A DNA stretch of 64,000 nt from Xylanibacter muris (GCF_013166605.1 NZ_JABKKF010000010.1:1-64000); one strand, 5' to 3'. Shown: positions 18,254 through 28,031, counted from the stretch's first letter. The notes: generated by a model not told the origin, from the sequence alone. A program made the numbers and translations.

Positions 18254-18484
18254 GTGATAACTGATATGTATATGTGGATACAAATATACTACAAATTTAT
18301 TAGTTATTGTTTTTATGCACATTATTTTTGTGTGAATGCTGGTGGATCCGCAACGTATGAGGGGATGATACAGGAGCTTCGACCATTTTCCTCGGAATAG
18401 CTAAACATTGATGTAACTGTACTGATATTAGTATACTTGCTTTACGAATAAAAATAGTGGTGACAAGAAAGAAAACCAGACTTT

Positions 18485-18528
18485 TTACCGCCAAGTGACC
18501 TGTTACGTAACAGGTCACTTGGCGGTAA
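18485..18528. repeat. 44-bp perfect palindrome without loop
   Basis: The segment reads identically on both strands around a centre at 18506/18507 (TGTTAC|GTAACA), with 22-base arms containing ACCGCCAAGTGACC. It lies in a gene-free stretch (18323-18879). As RNA it would form a long hairpin, but no T run follows directly. Candidate roles are a transcription terminator, a binding site for a dimer, or a mobile repeat. Confidence 0.6.
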
Positions 18529-18702
18529 TATGCCATAGGGTACACAGTACTTGATGTAAATATATATTAAAGTATTAATGAGTTCTAATAATTACACCCT
18601 CTTATAAATTGGGTCTTTATAAAAATTTTGGATAATGGGGAAATAATGTATATGATAAACCTTATGAATATGATGTAATAGTAGAATATTAATAGTGTAA
18701 TT

Positions 18703-18750
18703 AAACAAGCCTCATCTTGACAATTATATTTATAAGGATGAGGCTTGTTT
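18703..18750. terminator. Hairpin, terminator-like
   Basis: AAACAAGCCTCATC (18703-18716) and GATGAGGCTTGTTT (18737-18750) are perfectly complementary 14-base arms with a 20-base AT-rich loop, ending in TTT on the plus strand. No gene is visible just upstream. It may terminate readthrough ahead of the promoter at 18894. Confidence 0.5.
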
Positions 18751-18893
18751 GTCAAATTAATATAGGAAAGAATGTTTTTTTAGTGTATTACTTTTGCATA
18801 TTAAGGAAATATTTTTTCAATACCGGTATTGTTTCTAATCAATATTTCAAATGTTTCTTTAATGACATAAGATAGTCCTTTGATACAAATAGA

Positions 18894-18925
18894 TTTGGTA
18901 ATAACGGTATTTTTTCTTAACTTTG
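18894..18925 (+). promoter_or_regulatory. Promoter for the MBL hydrolase-helicase pair
   Basis: TTTG at 18894-18897 and TAACTTTG at 18918-18925 are separated by 20 bases, a good match to the Bacteroidetes -33/-7 consensus. Transcription would start about 40 bases before the ATG at 18970. This supports the internal start over the longer frame beginning at 18880, which would include the promoter itself. Confidence 0.65.
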
Positions 18926-18969
18926 CAAAGTTTAAGATTCGTCTTTGCATATATTTAAGGATAAAAGTA

Positions 18970-19776
18970 ATGCTGAAATTTATATCTTTTGGAAGCGGGA
19001 GCAGTGGCAACTGCTATTGTCTGCTAACCGAAAATGAAGGAATATTTATCGACATGGGAATAGGGCCGCGCAGTCTTAAGAAATATTGCAGGGAATATGG
19101 AGTAAGTCTGTCTTCTGTGCGGCATATATTGATAACACACGATCATGCAGATCATATAAAGTCTGTTGGAAGTATAAGTAATGAATTCAACATACCTGTC
19201 TATGCTACAGCGGAAGTTCATGAAGGTATCCGACGTAATTATTGTGTTGCAAAAAAAATACCGGAACAGATGGTAAGGGAAATAAAAAAAAGCACAACAT
19301 TTTCCATTGGTGAATTTAATGTCACACCTTTTGGTGTTCCTCATGACAGCAATGATAATGTAGGCTACAGAATAGAGTGCCGTGGAGTCGTTTTCTGTGT
19401 GATAACCGATGCCGGAAGCATTACAGATGAAATGTGCCGTTATATATCAGATTCCGAGTATCTTGTCATTGAAGCCAACCATGACGAGGAAATGCTTAAT
19501 GTAGGGCCTTATCCCAGTCATTTGAAAAAGCGCATACTAAGCAGCAAAGGACATTTGAGCAATGTTAATTGTGGTAATGTATTGGCAAAGAACATGACAG
19601 AAAAACTGAGACATGTGTGGCTTTGTCATCTTTCGGAGGAGAATAATCATCCGGAATTGGCCAGAAAAACGGTTGAGACGGTGCTTTGCAGTCATGGAGT
19701 GGTGATTGGCAAAGACATGGAACTGGAAGTTCTGAGAAGAAAACTCCCAAGCGGGCCTTTTGAACTAATAAAATAA
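18970..19776 (+). CDS. MBL-fold metallo-hydrolase (YycJ/WalJ-like)
   Basis: A 268-residue metallo-beta-lactamase-fold protein. The metal-binding signature is 'ILITHDHADH' (HxHxDH, about residues 53-62); 'VPHDSND', 'VITDAGSIT' and 'VIEANHDEEM' supply further ligands. It starts MLKFISFGSGSSGNCYCL, the typical N-terminus of the YycJ group, which are thought to be nucleases/exonuclease-like phosphodiesterases. The start was chosen from family alignment and because the upstream frame overlaps the promoter. It is 7 bases before the helicase gene, in one operon. Confidence 0.88.
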   Translation: MLKFISFGSGSSGNCYCLLTENEGIFIDMGIGPRSLKKYCREYGVSLSSVRHILITHDHADHIKSVGSISNEFNIPVYATAEVHEGIRRNYCVAKKIPEQMVREIKKSTTFSIGEFNVTPFGVPHDSNDNVGYRIECRGVVFCVITDAGSITDEMCRYISDSEYLVIEANHDEEMLNVGPYPSHLKKRILSSKGHLSNVNCGNVLAKNMTEKLRHVWLCHLSEENNHPELARKTVETVLCSHGVVIGKDMELEVLRRKLPSGPFELIK

Positions 19777-19783
19777 TAATGAA

Positions 19784-21103
19784 ATGAAAATAGCAGATAT
19801 ATTGAAAAGGCTTGGTATAGGACAGCTCAACCAAATGCAGACCGATGCGTCATCCGGCATCATCAGAACAGATAAGGATGTTGTAATACTATCACCGACA
19901 GGGACAGGAAAGACGTTTGCTTACTTGTTGCCTTTAGTTGAAATACTTAATCCATCGTCAAGAACAGTCCAGGCAGTCGTGATTGTGCCTGGAAGGGAAT
20001 TGGCATTGCAGTCGTCAGAGGTTCTTAATTCCATGAAATCCGGTATACGTTCTGTTTGTTGCTACGGCGGACGTCCGGCAATGGAAGAGCATAAAACACT
20101 GAAGCAAGTAATGCCACATGTCGTATTCGGTACTCCAGGGCGTCTGAATGACCATATTGACAAGGGTAATATATCCACAGATGGAATAAGGTTTGTCATA
20201 TTGGACGAGTTTGACAAATGCCTTGAAATGGGATTTCATAATGAGATGGAGAAACTTATGAACAGTCTTCCCGGTACATGTCGGAGAATACTTCTTTCTG
20301 CGACAGATGCAGAGCGGATTCCCGATTTCGTGAATATGGGACGTGTGGTCAGAATAGACTATACGGATGACGAGGAACAGGTTTCAGACCGTGTGGAGGT
20401 GTTTGGCCTGAAAAGTCCTGTAAAAGATAAACTTGAAACGTTGTCTTCACTGTTGCGTATGCTTGGCGACAAGAGTTCTATAGTTTTCTTGAATTACCGT
20501 GAGAGTGTCGAACGTACGGCGGAATATCTTAGAAAACAAGGTTTTTCTGTAAGTGGTTTTCATGGAGGCCTGGATCAGAAAATGCGTGAGGATGCTTTAT
20601 ATAAATTCAGCAACGGCTCATCGAATGTATTTGTCTCAACGGACCTTGCGTCACGTGGGCTTGATATTCCGGACATCGACAATATAATACATTATCATTT
20701 GCCGGATACCGAGGAGGCATATATACATAGAGTCGGGCGTACTGCGCGTTGGCAGGCTTCAGGAAAAGCTTTTTTCCTGCTTGGACCCGGTGAGACGGTT
20801 CCTGAGTTTATTCATATTGAGCTACAGGATCTTAATCTGCCTGCTGAACTTCCGCCTCCGTCGTTGCCTCGAATGTCTACATTATATATAGGTAAGGGAA
20901 AGAAAGATAAAATAAGCAAAGGTGATATAGTCGGATACTTGTGCAAGAAAGGTGGACTTGAACCAGATGATATAGGACGCATTGATGTGAAGGACCGGTA
21001 TTCTTATGCTGCCGTTTGCCGTCAAAAACTTCCGATGGTATTGAAACATACAAGAGGAGAAAAAATAAAAGGCATAAGGACAATAGTAGAACCGGTAAGA
21101 TAA
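19784..21103 (+). CDS. DEAD-box RNA helicase, DbpA-like
   Basis: A 439-residue DEAD-box protein. Motifs in order: Q motif region 'GIGQLNQMQ', Walker A 'SPTGTGKT' (about 45), 'GTPGR', motif II as 'LDEFDKCLE' (DEFD rather than DEAD), SAT as 'LLSATDAER', 'VFVSTDLASRGLD', and motif VI 'HRVGRTAR'. The C-terminus (about 365-439, 'YIGKGKKDKISKGDIVGYL') resembles the DbpA RNA-binding domain, pointing to 23S rRNA/ribosome assembly. The DEFD variant is the only unusual point. Co-transcribed with the MBL hydrolase. Confidence 0.9.
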   Translation: MKIADILKRLGIGQLNQMQTDASSGIIRTDKDVVILSPTGTGKTFAYLLPLVEILNPSSRTVQAVVIVPGRELALQSSEVLNSMKSGIRSVCCYGGRPAMEEHKTLKQVMPHVVFGTPGRLNDHIDKGNISTDGIRFVILDEFDKCLEMGFHNEMEKLMNSLPGTCRRILLSATDAERIPDFVNMGRVVRIDYTDDEEQVSDRVEVFGLKSPVKDKLETLSSLLRMLGDKSSIVFLNYRESVERTAEYLRKQGFSVSGFHGGLDQKMREDALYKFSNGSSNVFVSTDLASRGLDIPDIDNIIHYHLPDTEEAYIHRVGRTARWQASGKAFFLLGPGETVPEFIHIELQDLNLPAELPPPSLPRMSTLYIGKGKKDKISKGDIVGYLCKKGGLEPDDIGRIDVKDRYSYAAVCRQKLPMVLKHTRGEKIKGIRTIVEPVR

Positions 21104-21225
21104 TCTTATTGTTGCGTTTTCGTTCTTTTATACATGAAATATTTTGCTGGCTAAAATAAAAGTCGTAATTTCGCAGACAGAATAAATTGAATAATTTTTG
21201 TTTAAACAACTAAATAAACAGTCAA

Positions 21226-22293
21226 ATGAAGAAGTATAACTTTAATGCGGGTCCGTCGATGCTTCCACGTGAAGTGATAGAGAATACCGCCAAGCAGTGT
21301 TTAGACTTCAATGGTTCCGGTCTCTCCCTTATGGAGATCAGCCATCGTGCAAAAGATTTCCAGCCGGTTCTTGATGAGGCTGTTGCTCTTATCAAGGAAC
21401 TGCTACATATTCCGGAAGGGTATTCTGTTATATTCCTTGGAGGTGGCGCGTCATTGGAATTTTGTATGATTCCTTATAATTTCCTTATAAATAAAGCTGC
21501 TTATCTGAACACAGGTACATGGGCAAAGAAGGCAATGAAAGAGGCAAAACTGTTTGGTGAGGTCGTGGAAGTCGCTTCTTCTGCTGATGCTAACTATAGT
21601 TTTATTCCAAAGGGCTGGACATGTCCTTCAGATGTGGATTACTTGCATATTACAACAAATAATACAATATATGGAACAGAAATCCGTAAGGAGCTTGATG
21701 TCAATGTTCCTATGATTGCCGATATGTCTTCTGATATTTTCAGCCGTCCGGTGGATGTGTCAAAGTATGACTGTATTTATGCCGGTGCACAGAAGAATCT
21801 TGCCATGGCAGGTGTGACATTGGTCATTATAAAGGATGAGAAGATGGGAAAGGCACCGCGTCAGATTCCTACCATGCTTGACTATCGTACGCATGTGGAA
21901 AAGGGTTCTATGTTCAACACCCCTCCGGTTGTTCCTATTTATTCGGCATTGGAGACTCTGCGTTGGATAAAGGGCAACGGAGGTCTTGAGGAAATGGAAA
22001 AACGTGCTAACGAGCGTGCAGACGCATTGTATGCAGAGATAGACCGAAACAAACTGTTCCACGGAACTGTGGCAGAGGAAGACCGTTCTGTTATGAATAT
22101 ATGTTTTGTTATGAATGACGAATATGCAGAGCTTGAGAAACCTTTCTTCGAGTATGCGACATCAAAAGGAATGGTCGGCATAAAGGGGCATCGCAGTGTC
22201 GGTGGATTCCGTGCAAGCTGCTATAATGCACAGACGATGGAAGGTGTAAATGCGCTTATCAAGTGCATGCAGGAGTTTGAGGCTCAACACTGA
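21226..22293 (+). CDS. serC: Phosphoserine aminotransferase
   Basis: A 355-residue PLP enzyme that converts 3-phosphohydroxypyruvate plus glutamate to phosphoserine (serine and pyridoxal phosphate synthesis). It starts [14 protein letters not shown], the family N-terminus. The PLP lysine is in '[12 protein letters not shown]' (about residue 190). 'GGGASLEF' and '[10 protein letters not shown]' are also conserved. It is followed by a phosphoglycerate dehydrogenase gene and DUF1015, the standard Bacteroidales serine cluster. Confidence 0.95.
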   Translation: MKKYNFNAGPSMLPREVIENTAKQCLDFNGSGLSLMEISHRAKDFQPVLDEAVALIKELLHIPEGYSVIFLGGGASLEFCMIPYNFLINKAAYLNTGTWAKKAMKEAKLFGEVVEVASSADANYSFIPKGWTCPSDVDYLHITTNNTIYGTEIRKELDVNVPMIADMSSDIFSRPVDVSKYDCIYAGAQKNLAMAGVTLVIIKDEKMGKAPRQIPTMLDYRTHVEKGSMFNTPPVVPIYSALETLRWIKGNGGLEEMEKRANERADALYAEIDRNKLFHGTVAEEDRSVMNICFVMNDEYAELEKPFFEYATSKGMVGIKGHRSVGGFRASCYNAQTMEGVNALIKCMQEFEAQH

Positions 22294-22365
22294 TTATAGC
22301 AATCAATAATGGGAGTTATCGGAAAATCCATTCCGCTAACTCCTTATTTTTTAATAAAATATTTT

Positions 22366-23289
22366 ATGGCAATGAGAGTTTTAGTAGCGACAGAAAAACC
22401 TTTCGCAGCTGCGGCGGTGGAAGGTATAAGAAAAGAGATTGAAGGTGCAGGCAATGAGCTTATATTGCTTGAGAAATATACTGATAATGCTCAGCTTATT
22501 GAGGCGGTAGGCAATGCTGATGCAATGATTGTACGTTCAGATAAAGTTACAAAAGAGGTGCTTGACGCTGCAACGGATATGAAAATTATTGTTCGTGCCG
22601 GTGCCGGATACGACTCTATAGATACAGCTTATGCTAAGGAGAAAGGCATTATAGTAGAGAATACTCCCGGACAGAATGCCAATGCCGTGGCCGAACTTGT
22701 TTTTGGTATGCTTGTTTATGCGGTCCGCGGTTTCTATAACGGAAAATCCGGAACAGAGCTGTATGGCAAGAAATTAGGTATTCTCGCTTTTGGTAATGTC
22801 GGACGTAATGTTGCTCGTATTGCTGCCGGCTTTGGCATGGAAGTGTATGCTTATGACGCCTATTGTCCGAAGGAAGTTATCGAGAGTGCGGGAGTCAAGG
22901 CCGTTGGAAGTCAGGATGATTTGTTCAGGACATGTGATATTGTGTCACTTCATATTCCTGCGACACCCGAGACAAAGGAAAGTATAAACTATGCGATGGT
23001 CGGCCTGATGCGTAAGGGCGGTATTCTTATAAATACGGCACGTAAGGAGGTTATAAATGAAGCCGAACTTATAAAGTTGATGGAAGAACGTAGTGACATA
23101 AAGTTTATTACAGACATCAAGCCTGATGCGGATGCGGAATTTGCAAAGTTTGAGGGACGTTATTTCTCAACTCCTAAGAAGATGGGAGCGCAGACCGCAG
23201 AGGCTAATACCAATGCCGGTATTGCAGCCGCACGGCAGATTAACGCCTATTTTAAAGACGGATGCACTAAGTTCCAGGTTAATAAATAA
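22366..23289 (+). CDS. serA: D-3-phosphoglycerate dehydrogenase-type NAD-dependent dehydrogenase
   Basis: About 307 residues, a short form without a C-terminal ACT domain. It oxidises 3-phosphoglycerate as the first step of serine synthesis (inferred from its place after serC). The NAD-binding site is 'LGILAFGNVGRNVARIA' (GxGxxG-like with FGNVG); 'NTARKEVINEAEL' and a 'VRAGAGYDSID' substrate-loop motif are present. The frame opens at 22309, but the family begins near MAMRVLVATEKPF, so the start is set at the ATG at 22366. Confidence 0.88.
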   Translation: MAMRVLVATEKPFAAAAVEGIRKEIEGAGNELILLEKYTDNAQLIEAVGNADAMIVRSDKVTKEVLDAATDMKIIVRAGAGYDSIDTAYAKEKGIIVENTPGQNANAVAELVFGMLVYAVRGFYNGKSGTELYGKKLGILAFGNVGRNVARIAAGFGMEVYAYDAYCPKEVIESAGVKAVGSQDDLFRTCDIVSLHIPATPETKESINYAMVGLMRKGGILINTARKEVINEAELIKLMEERSDIKFITDIKPDADAEFAKFEGRYFSTPKKMGAQTAEANTNAGIAAARQINAYFKDGCTKFQVNK

Positions 23290-23312
23290 TATTTCAATCA
23301 AGTGATTTATTT

Positions 23313-24560
23313 ATGGCTATAATAAAACCTTTCAAGGGGATTCGTCCTCCCAGACACCTTGTCGAGAAGGTGGAGTCCCGTCCTTATGATGTCCTTAATT
23401 CGGAAGAGGCGCGTATGGAGGCCGGAGATAATGAAATGAGTCTTTATCATATAATAAAGCCGGAGATAGACTTTGAGCCGGGTACAAGCGAATATGATCC
23501 CCGTGTGTATGAGAAGGCGGCTGAAAACTTCCGCAAGTTCCAAGATAACGGATGGCTTGTTCAGGATGATAAGGAACAGTACTATATCTATGCACAGACC
23601 ATGAACGGAAAGACACAATACGGTCTTGTGGTAGGAGCGTACGTGGCTGATTATATGTCCGGTGTTATAAAGAAGCATGAGTTGACACGACGCGATAAGG
23701 AGGAAGACCGTATGAAGCATGTACGTGTGAACAATGCCAATATAGAGCCGGTATTCTTTGCCTATCCAGATAATCCTGTTTTGGATGAACTCATAGGCCG
23801 TTATGCGGCATCGGAGCCTGAATATGATTTTGTCGCTCCTGTTGACGGCTTCGGACATCGGCTTTGGGTCGTGTCTGATGAGTCGGACATAAAGACTGTT
23901 ACAGAAGAGTTCGCAAAGATGCAAAGCCTTTATATAGCTGACGGACATCATCGTTCAGCAGCGGCTGCACTTGTAGGCGCAGAGAAGGCAAAGCTCGATC
24001 CAAATCATGACGGAACAGAGGAATACAACTATTTTATGGCTGTATGTTTCCCAGCATCACAATTGACCATACTTGATTATAATCGTGTTGTCAGGGATCT
24101 CAACGGACTTTCTTCTGCAGAGTTTGTTGAGGCATTAAAGAAAAACTTTATTGTTGAAGACAAGGGTAAGGATGAATACCGTCCTTCACAGCTTCATGAG
24201 TTTTCACTGTATCTTGACGGCAAATGGTTCAGTCTAATGGCTAAACCGGGAACATTCGATGATACAGATCCTATAGGTGTGCTCGATGTTGATATTTCAA
24301 GCCGTCTGATTCTTGATGAGATACTTGCCATAAAAGACTTACGTTCATCCGACCGTATAGATTTTGTAGGCGGTCTCAGAGGTTTGGGAGAGTTGAAGCG
24401 TCGTGTGGATTCCGGAGAGATGCGTGCGGCATTGGCTCTTTATCCGGTATCTATGAAGCAGATTATGGATATAGCGGACAGCGGCAATATAATGCCTCCC
24501 AAGGCTACATGGTTTGAGCCGAAGTTGCGTTCAGGTCTCATTATTCATAAATTAGACTGA
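23313..24560 (+). CDS. DUF1015 family protein
   Basis: A 415-residue protein of the DUF1015 family (also described as SpoIIIAH/HTHP-like in older notes, but without an agreed function). Family features are the N-terminal 'IKPFKGIRPPRHLVEKVESR', 'PYDVLNSEEAR', 'LYHIIKPEID', and 'YIADGHHRSAAA' (about 215). It follows serA by 23 bases and is the usual third gene of the Bacteroidales serC-serA cluster, so a link with serine metabolism is inferred from context only. Confidence 0.9.
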   Translation: MAIIKPFKGIRPPRHLVEKVESRPYDVLNSEEARMEAGDNEMSLYHIIKPEIDFEPGTSEYDPRVYEKAAENFRKFQDNGWLVQDDKEQYYIYAQTMNGKTQYGLVVGAYVADYMSGVIKKHELTRRDKEEDRMKHVRVNNANIEPVFFAYPDNPVLDELIGRYAASEPEYDFVAPVDGFGHRLWVVSDESDIKTVTEEFAKMQSLYIADGHHRSAAAALVGAEKAKLDPNHDGTEEYNYFMAVCFPASQLTILDYNRVVRDLNGLSSAEFVEALKKNFIVEDKGKDEYRPSQLHEFSLYLDGKWFSLMAKPGTFDDTDPIGVLDVDISSRLILDEILAIKDLRSSDRIDFVGGLRGLGELKRRVDSGEMRAALALYPVSMKQIMDIADSGNIMPPKATWFEPKLRSGLIIHKLD

Positions 24561-24651
24561 CAATAAATATCGATTGCCGGTGTTTATCCCCAATGGATGA
24601 GTTCATATATAAAACAAATCATCTGTTTCGGATTTTATTAACTATAAGGTA

Positions 24652-25242
24652 GTGACAGACGAATATAAGACAATCTCAAAAAACAAGATAGGCGAGGCTT
24701 ACTATACTGAAAAGCGTAGTAAGTTCCTCGCCTTTGCCATTCATGTTACCGATGTTGAGGCGATAAAAGATATTGTTGCCGCATATCGTAGGAAATACTA
24801 TGATGCACGCCATGTGTGTTATGCCTATGTTCTTGGTCCGGAAGGCAAGGATTTCCGTGCGAATGATGACGGTGAGCCCAGTGGCACTGCCGGAAAACCC
24901 ATTCACGGACAGATTGTAAGTAACGGACTGACAGATATTCTTGTTGTCGTGATAAGATATTTCGGAGGTGTCAAGTTGGGTTCGAGCGGGCTTATCGTTG
25001 CATATCGTGCAGCTGCGGCAGAAGCGATAGCGGATGCAGAGGTTGAGAATAAGTTTGTTGAAGAGGTTGTTAATTACACTTTCACTTATCCGATGATGAA
25101 TCAGGTGATGCGGATCGTGAAGGATATGTCGCCAAGGATCGTATCACAAAACTTCGGTGTGAACTGTGAGATAAGTTTGTCGATACGCCGGTCTGAGGCT
25201 GCGGTCTTGAAAGAACGGTTGGATAAACTGTCATTTGAATAG
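24652..25242 (+). CDS. yigZ: YigZ family (IMPACT-like) protein
   Basis: A 196-residue UPF0029/IMPACT-domain protein starting with GTG at 24652 (the frame has no ATG near the family N-terminus). Motifs: 'RSKFLAFAIHVT', 'ARHVCYAYVLG', 'NDDGEPSGTAGKPI' (the family signature, about residue 75) and 'VVIRYFGGVKLGSSGL'. Function in bacteria is not settled; a translation-related role is suggested by the eukaryotic homologue. Confidence 0.9.
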   Translation: MTDEYKTISKNKIGEAYYTEKRSKFLAFAIHVTDVEAIKDIVAAYRRKYYDARHVCYAYVLGPEGKDFRANDDGEPSGTAGKPIHGQIVSNGLTDILVVVIRYFGGVKLGSSGLIVAYRAAAAEAIADAEVENKFVEEVVNYTFTYPMMNQVMRIVKDMSPRIVSQNFGVNCEISLSIRRSEAAVLKERLDKLSFE

Positions 25243-25374
25243 CATAGAATTCCTGATATTTGGTATTTGTTATAAAATAACATTCAATTTCTTACTTTAT
25301 TTCAAAAATATATATTACCTTTGCATGGCATAAATGATGATTGATATCATATATTTATATTAATTGTTTGTTAA

Positions 25375-25462
25375 GGAAAGTTGGCAGAGTGACCGAATGC
25401 GCTGGACTCGAAATCCGGTATACCTTTTTTAGGTATCGGGGGTTTGAATCCCTCACTTTCCG
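25375..25462 (+). tRNA. tRNA-Ser (anticodon CGA)
   Basis: An 88-base class II tRNA. The acceptor stem GGAAAGT pairs with ACTTTCC and the discriminator base is G at 25462. The anticodon stem CTGGA/TCCGG holds loop CTCGAAA with CGA at 25409-25411, reading UCG. A long variable arm (TATACC...GGTATC) identifies serine. The T arm is GGGGGTTTGAATCCCTC-like. CCA is not encoded (CGCAAG follows). Confidence 0.95.
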
Positions 25463-25854
25463 CAAGAGTAAGTAATATTATTTATATTTGTCTTGCATTA
25501 GAAAGTATTACATTGTTTCATGGTAATTGTGAATATGGATAATGCATGGATAAAGCCCAAAAGTTCATTCTAAATGTTATGGATACGTGTCTTTGGCACG
25601 TTTAGATCAGTATGCCGTTAAGGTCCTGATTCCATTCCACGAGTGGTGACGTTCCTCAGGAATGCTTTATCGGCTGATTCACAAATTCCTCTTTGGTATT
25701 TTTAGTCATTATAGCGAATGTTTGTTAAAGCACCTCGCGCTAAAGGTTCTGATATGTAATAAAATTTACAAGACAGGTTTTCTTATGCTTTGTGGATTTT
25801 TACAAGAAGTGTAACTATCTGGTATACAATGGATTAGTTGTAGAAAAAAGTGTG

Positions 25855-26025
25855 CCAAAAATGAATGGTCTGTTCTCGCTTGGTGAATAGGCTATTCATG
25901 GCCGATGAACATGCCATTCATTGAGCATGAATAGGCCATTCATCGGAAGAGAATTTTATATTTACTGGGAATGTAAATAGATTTCAAATTTTTAAGGGCG
26001 GTGCGGCCTTTTTGATAAATTAACA
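25855..26025. repeat. Dispersed palindromic repeat A, copy 2
   Basis: This is the second copy of the block at 531-701, same orientation, with conserved GAATAGGCTATTCA and ATGCCATTCATTGAGCATGA palindromes. It lies in the long gene-free stretch 25463-26251. The rest of that stretch contains no frame I can support; it may hold decayed mobile-element sequence. Confidence 0.75.
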
Positions 26026-26251
26026 ATGCACGTATGGTTAACTTATTCATATTGCATGATGACGTCCATGCAAGAGTAATCCTATAATATTTGTCTGATG
26101 GGTATGAAAACAAGTATATCGCGAAATGGTGTTCATGCCAGACAAAGACGTATTTTGATGGTAGGCTATCGGTTCAGATAGGCATAGATGCTCGTGGAAT
26201 CAATAAAATCTTCTGATTTATTATTTTTTTTGATAAAATAATTATAGTTTA

Positions 26252-26283
26252 TTTGTTTATATCGTGTGTTTTATTTAACTTTG
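26252..26283 (+). promoter_or_regulatory. Promoter of the leucine operon
   Basis: TTTG (26252-26255) and TAACTTTG (26276-26283), 20 bases apart, match the Bacteroidetes consensus well. Transcription would start near 26290, about 210 bases before leuA, leaving room for the leader peptide and terminator described next. Confidence 0.7.
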
Positions 26284-26311
26284 CATCATGTTTATTGTAA
26301 GACATGAAGAT

Positions 26312-26392
26312 ATGAAATCAAATATGCTACATATTATTAATATTATTATCCGACTGTGTGGGGCATCCGGAAGTGACAAGGTATGTACATGA
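26312..26392 (+). CDS. Putative leu operon leader peptide
   Basis: A short frame starting ATG AAA TCA encodes 26 residues, MKSNMLHIINIIIRLCGASG followed by SDKVCT. It is dense in branched-chain codons (Leu, Ile x5, Leu within 11 residues) and is followed 24 bases later by a terminator hairpin before leuA. This is the layout of a transcription attenuator in which ribosome stalling at Ile/Leu codons decides whether the terminator forms. The in-frame ATG at 26288 or 26324 could also be the start. Not present in standard gene calls because of its size. Confidence 0.5.
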   Translation: MKSNMLHIINIIIRLCGASGSDKVCT

Positions 26393-26415
26393 TTTCAGTT
26401 TTATAAATGAAATGC

Positions 26416-26456
26416 AAGCCTTTCTCACTTCATGGTGTGGAAGGTTTTTATTTTAT
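26416..26456 (+). terminator. Attenuator terminator ahead of leuA
   Basis: AAGCCTTTCTCAC pairs with GTGTGGAAGGTTT (12 of 13 positions, two as G-T) around a TTCATG loop, followed by TTTTATTTTAT. It lies between the putative leader peptide and leuA, 42 bases before the leuA start, so it would reduce operon transcription unless prevented from folding. Confidence 0.6.
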
Positions 26457-26497
26457 ATGGTGTCAATAGATGTAAAGAATAAAAAGAGTATAGGTAT

Positions 26498-27994
26498 ATG
26501 AGTGAAAGATTGTTTATTTTTGATACGACACTCCGCGATGGCGAGCAGGTGCCCGGATGTCAGTTGAACACAGTTGAGAAGATTCAGGTAGCAAAGCAAC
26601 TCGAACAGCTTGGAGTGGATGTTATTGAGGCGGGCTTTCCCGTTTCCAGTCCCGGAGATTTCAACTCGGTGATTGAAATCTCAAAGGCTGTGACATGGCC
26701 GGTCATCTGTGCCTTGACGCGTGCTGTAGAAAAAGACATAGACGTGGCTGCGGAATCATTGAAATATGCACGGCATAAGAGAATACATACCGGTATAGGA
26801 ACCAGTGACTCGCATATAAAGTATAAGTTCGGCAGTACACGTGAAGAGATTATCGAGCGTGCCGTGGCGGCAGTCAGGTATGCCAAAAGATATGTTGAGG
26901 ATGTCGAGTTTTATGCCGAAGATGCAGGAAGGACCGACAATGAGTATCTTGCGCGCGTAGTTGAGGCGGTAATAAAGGCCGGGGCCACAGTGGTGAATAT
27001 TCCGGATACCACAGGATATTGCCTGCCGTCGGAATACGGTGAGAAGATAAAGTTTCTGATGGAGAATGTAAACGGAATACATAACGCGGTAATTTCAACC
27101 CATTGCCATAATGACCTCGGAATGGCAACTGCGAATACTTTCAGCGGTGTGATGAGCGGTGCGCGTCAGGTGGAAGTGACGGTCAACGGTATCGGAGAGC
27201 GTGCCGGCAACACCTCTTTGGAGGAAATAGCAATGATATTACATTGCCATAAAGGACTTGATATTGATACGAATATCAATACTCAGATGATATTCCCTAC
27301 CAGCAGGATGGTGGCAAGTCTTATGAATATGCCGGTACAGCCAAATAAGGCTATTGTCGGAAGAAATGCCTTTGCCCACTCAAGCGGCATACATCAGGAC
27401 GGAGTGCTGAAAAATGCCGGGACGTATGAGATAATGAATCCCAAAGATGTGGGACTTGACGACAGCTCCATCGTGTTGACAGCCCGTTCCGGACGTGCGG
27501 CATTGAAATACAGGCTCGGTGTTTTGGGCGTTAAGATAGACGATGAGGACAAGGTAGACAAGATATACCAAAAATTCCTTAGGCTTGCCGACCAGAAAAA
27601 GAAAGTTACCGATGATGACATTCTGATGCTTGCCGGTGCCGATACCGCTGAAGGCCGTGCCGTGAAACTTGATTTCCTTCAGGTTACTACGGGTATGGGA
27701 GTTAAGAGTGTCGCGAGTATAGGTATTGACATATCAGGTCAGAAATTTGAAGAAGCCTCTACGGGCAACGGACCTGTAGATGCGGCTATAAAGGCATTGA
27801 AGAAAATCATCCAGAAGCAGATGTCTCTGAAAGAATTCACGATTCAGGCAATAAGCAAAGGCTCCGATGATGTAGGAAAGGTTCACATGCAGGTTGAATA
27901 TAATGGAAGTGTTTATTATGGATTTGGTGCGAATACCGATATTGTCACAGCATCTGTAGAGGCATACATCGACTGTATAAACAAATTCCGTTAA
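26498..27994 (+). CDS. leuA: 2-isopropylmalate synthase
   Basis: A 498-residue enzyme condensing acetyl-CoA with 2-oxoisovalerate, the committed step of leucine synthesis. The catalytic TIM barrel begins '[15 protein letters not shown]' (metal-binding Asp, RDGEQ). '[14 protein letters not shown]' holds the HxH metal ligands and '[12 protein letters not shown]' follows. The C-terminal LeuA regulatory domain (about 390-498) is present, so leucine feedback inhibition is expected. It is the first structural gene of a five-gene leu operon behind the attenuator. Confidence 0.95.
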   Translation: MSERLFIFDTTLRDGEQVPGCQLNTVEKIQVAKQLEQLGVDVIEAGFPVSSPGDFNSVIEISKAVTWPVICALTRAVEKDIDVAAESLKYARHKRIHTGIGTSDSHIKYKFGSTREEIIERAVAAVRYAKRYVEDVEFYAEDAGRTDNEYLARVVEAVIKAGATVVNIPDTTGYCLPSEYGEKIKFLMENVNGIHNAVISTHCHNDLGMATANTFSGVMSGARQVEVTVNGIGERAGNTSLEEIAMILHCHKGLDIDTNINTQMIFPTSRMVASLMNMPVQPNKAIVGRNAFAHSSGIHQDGVLKNAGTYEIMNPKDVGLDDSSIVLTARSGRAALKYRLGVLGVKIDDEDKVDKIYQKFLRLADQKKKVTDDDILMLAGADTAEGRAVKLDFLQVTTGMGVKSVASIGIDISGQKFEEASTGNGPVDAAIKALKKIIQKQMSLKEFTIQAISKGSDDVGKVHMQVEYNGSVYYGFGANTDIVTASVEAYIDCINKFR

Positions 27995-28031
27995 TGACAG
28001 AATCATATAAAAAACAAAGACAAAAACAGGA

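Noticed and set aside
18880-18969. Upstream extension of the MBL hydrolase
   Set aside because: It would include the -33/-7 promoter elements and adds residues foreign to the family.
22309-22365. Upstream extension of serA to the ATG at 22309
   Set aside because: The 19 extra residues do not fit the dehydrogenase N-terminus and occupy the intergenic region after serC.
25463-26251. Possible decayed transposase or gene remnant between tRNA-Ser and the leu promoter
   Set aside because: I could not find a frame or recognisable motif beyond repeat A, so no feature was called.
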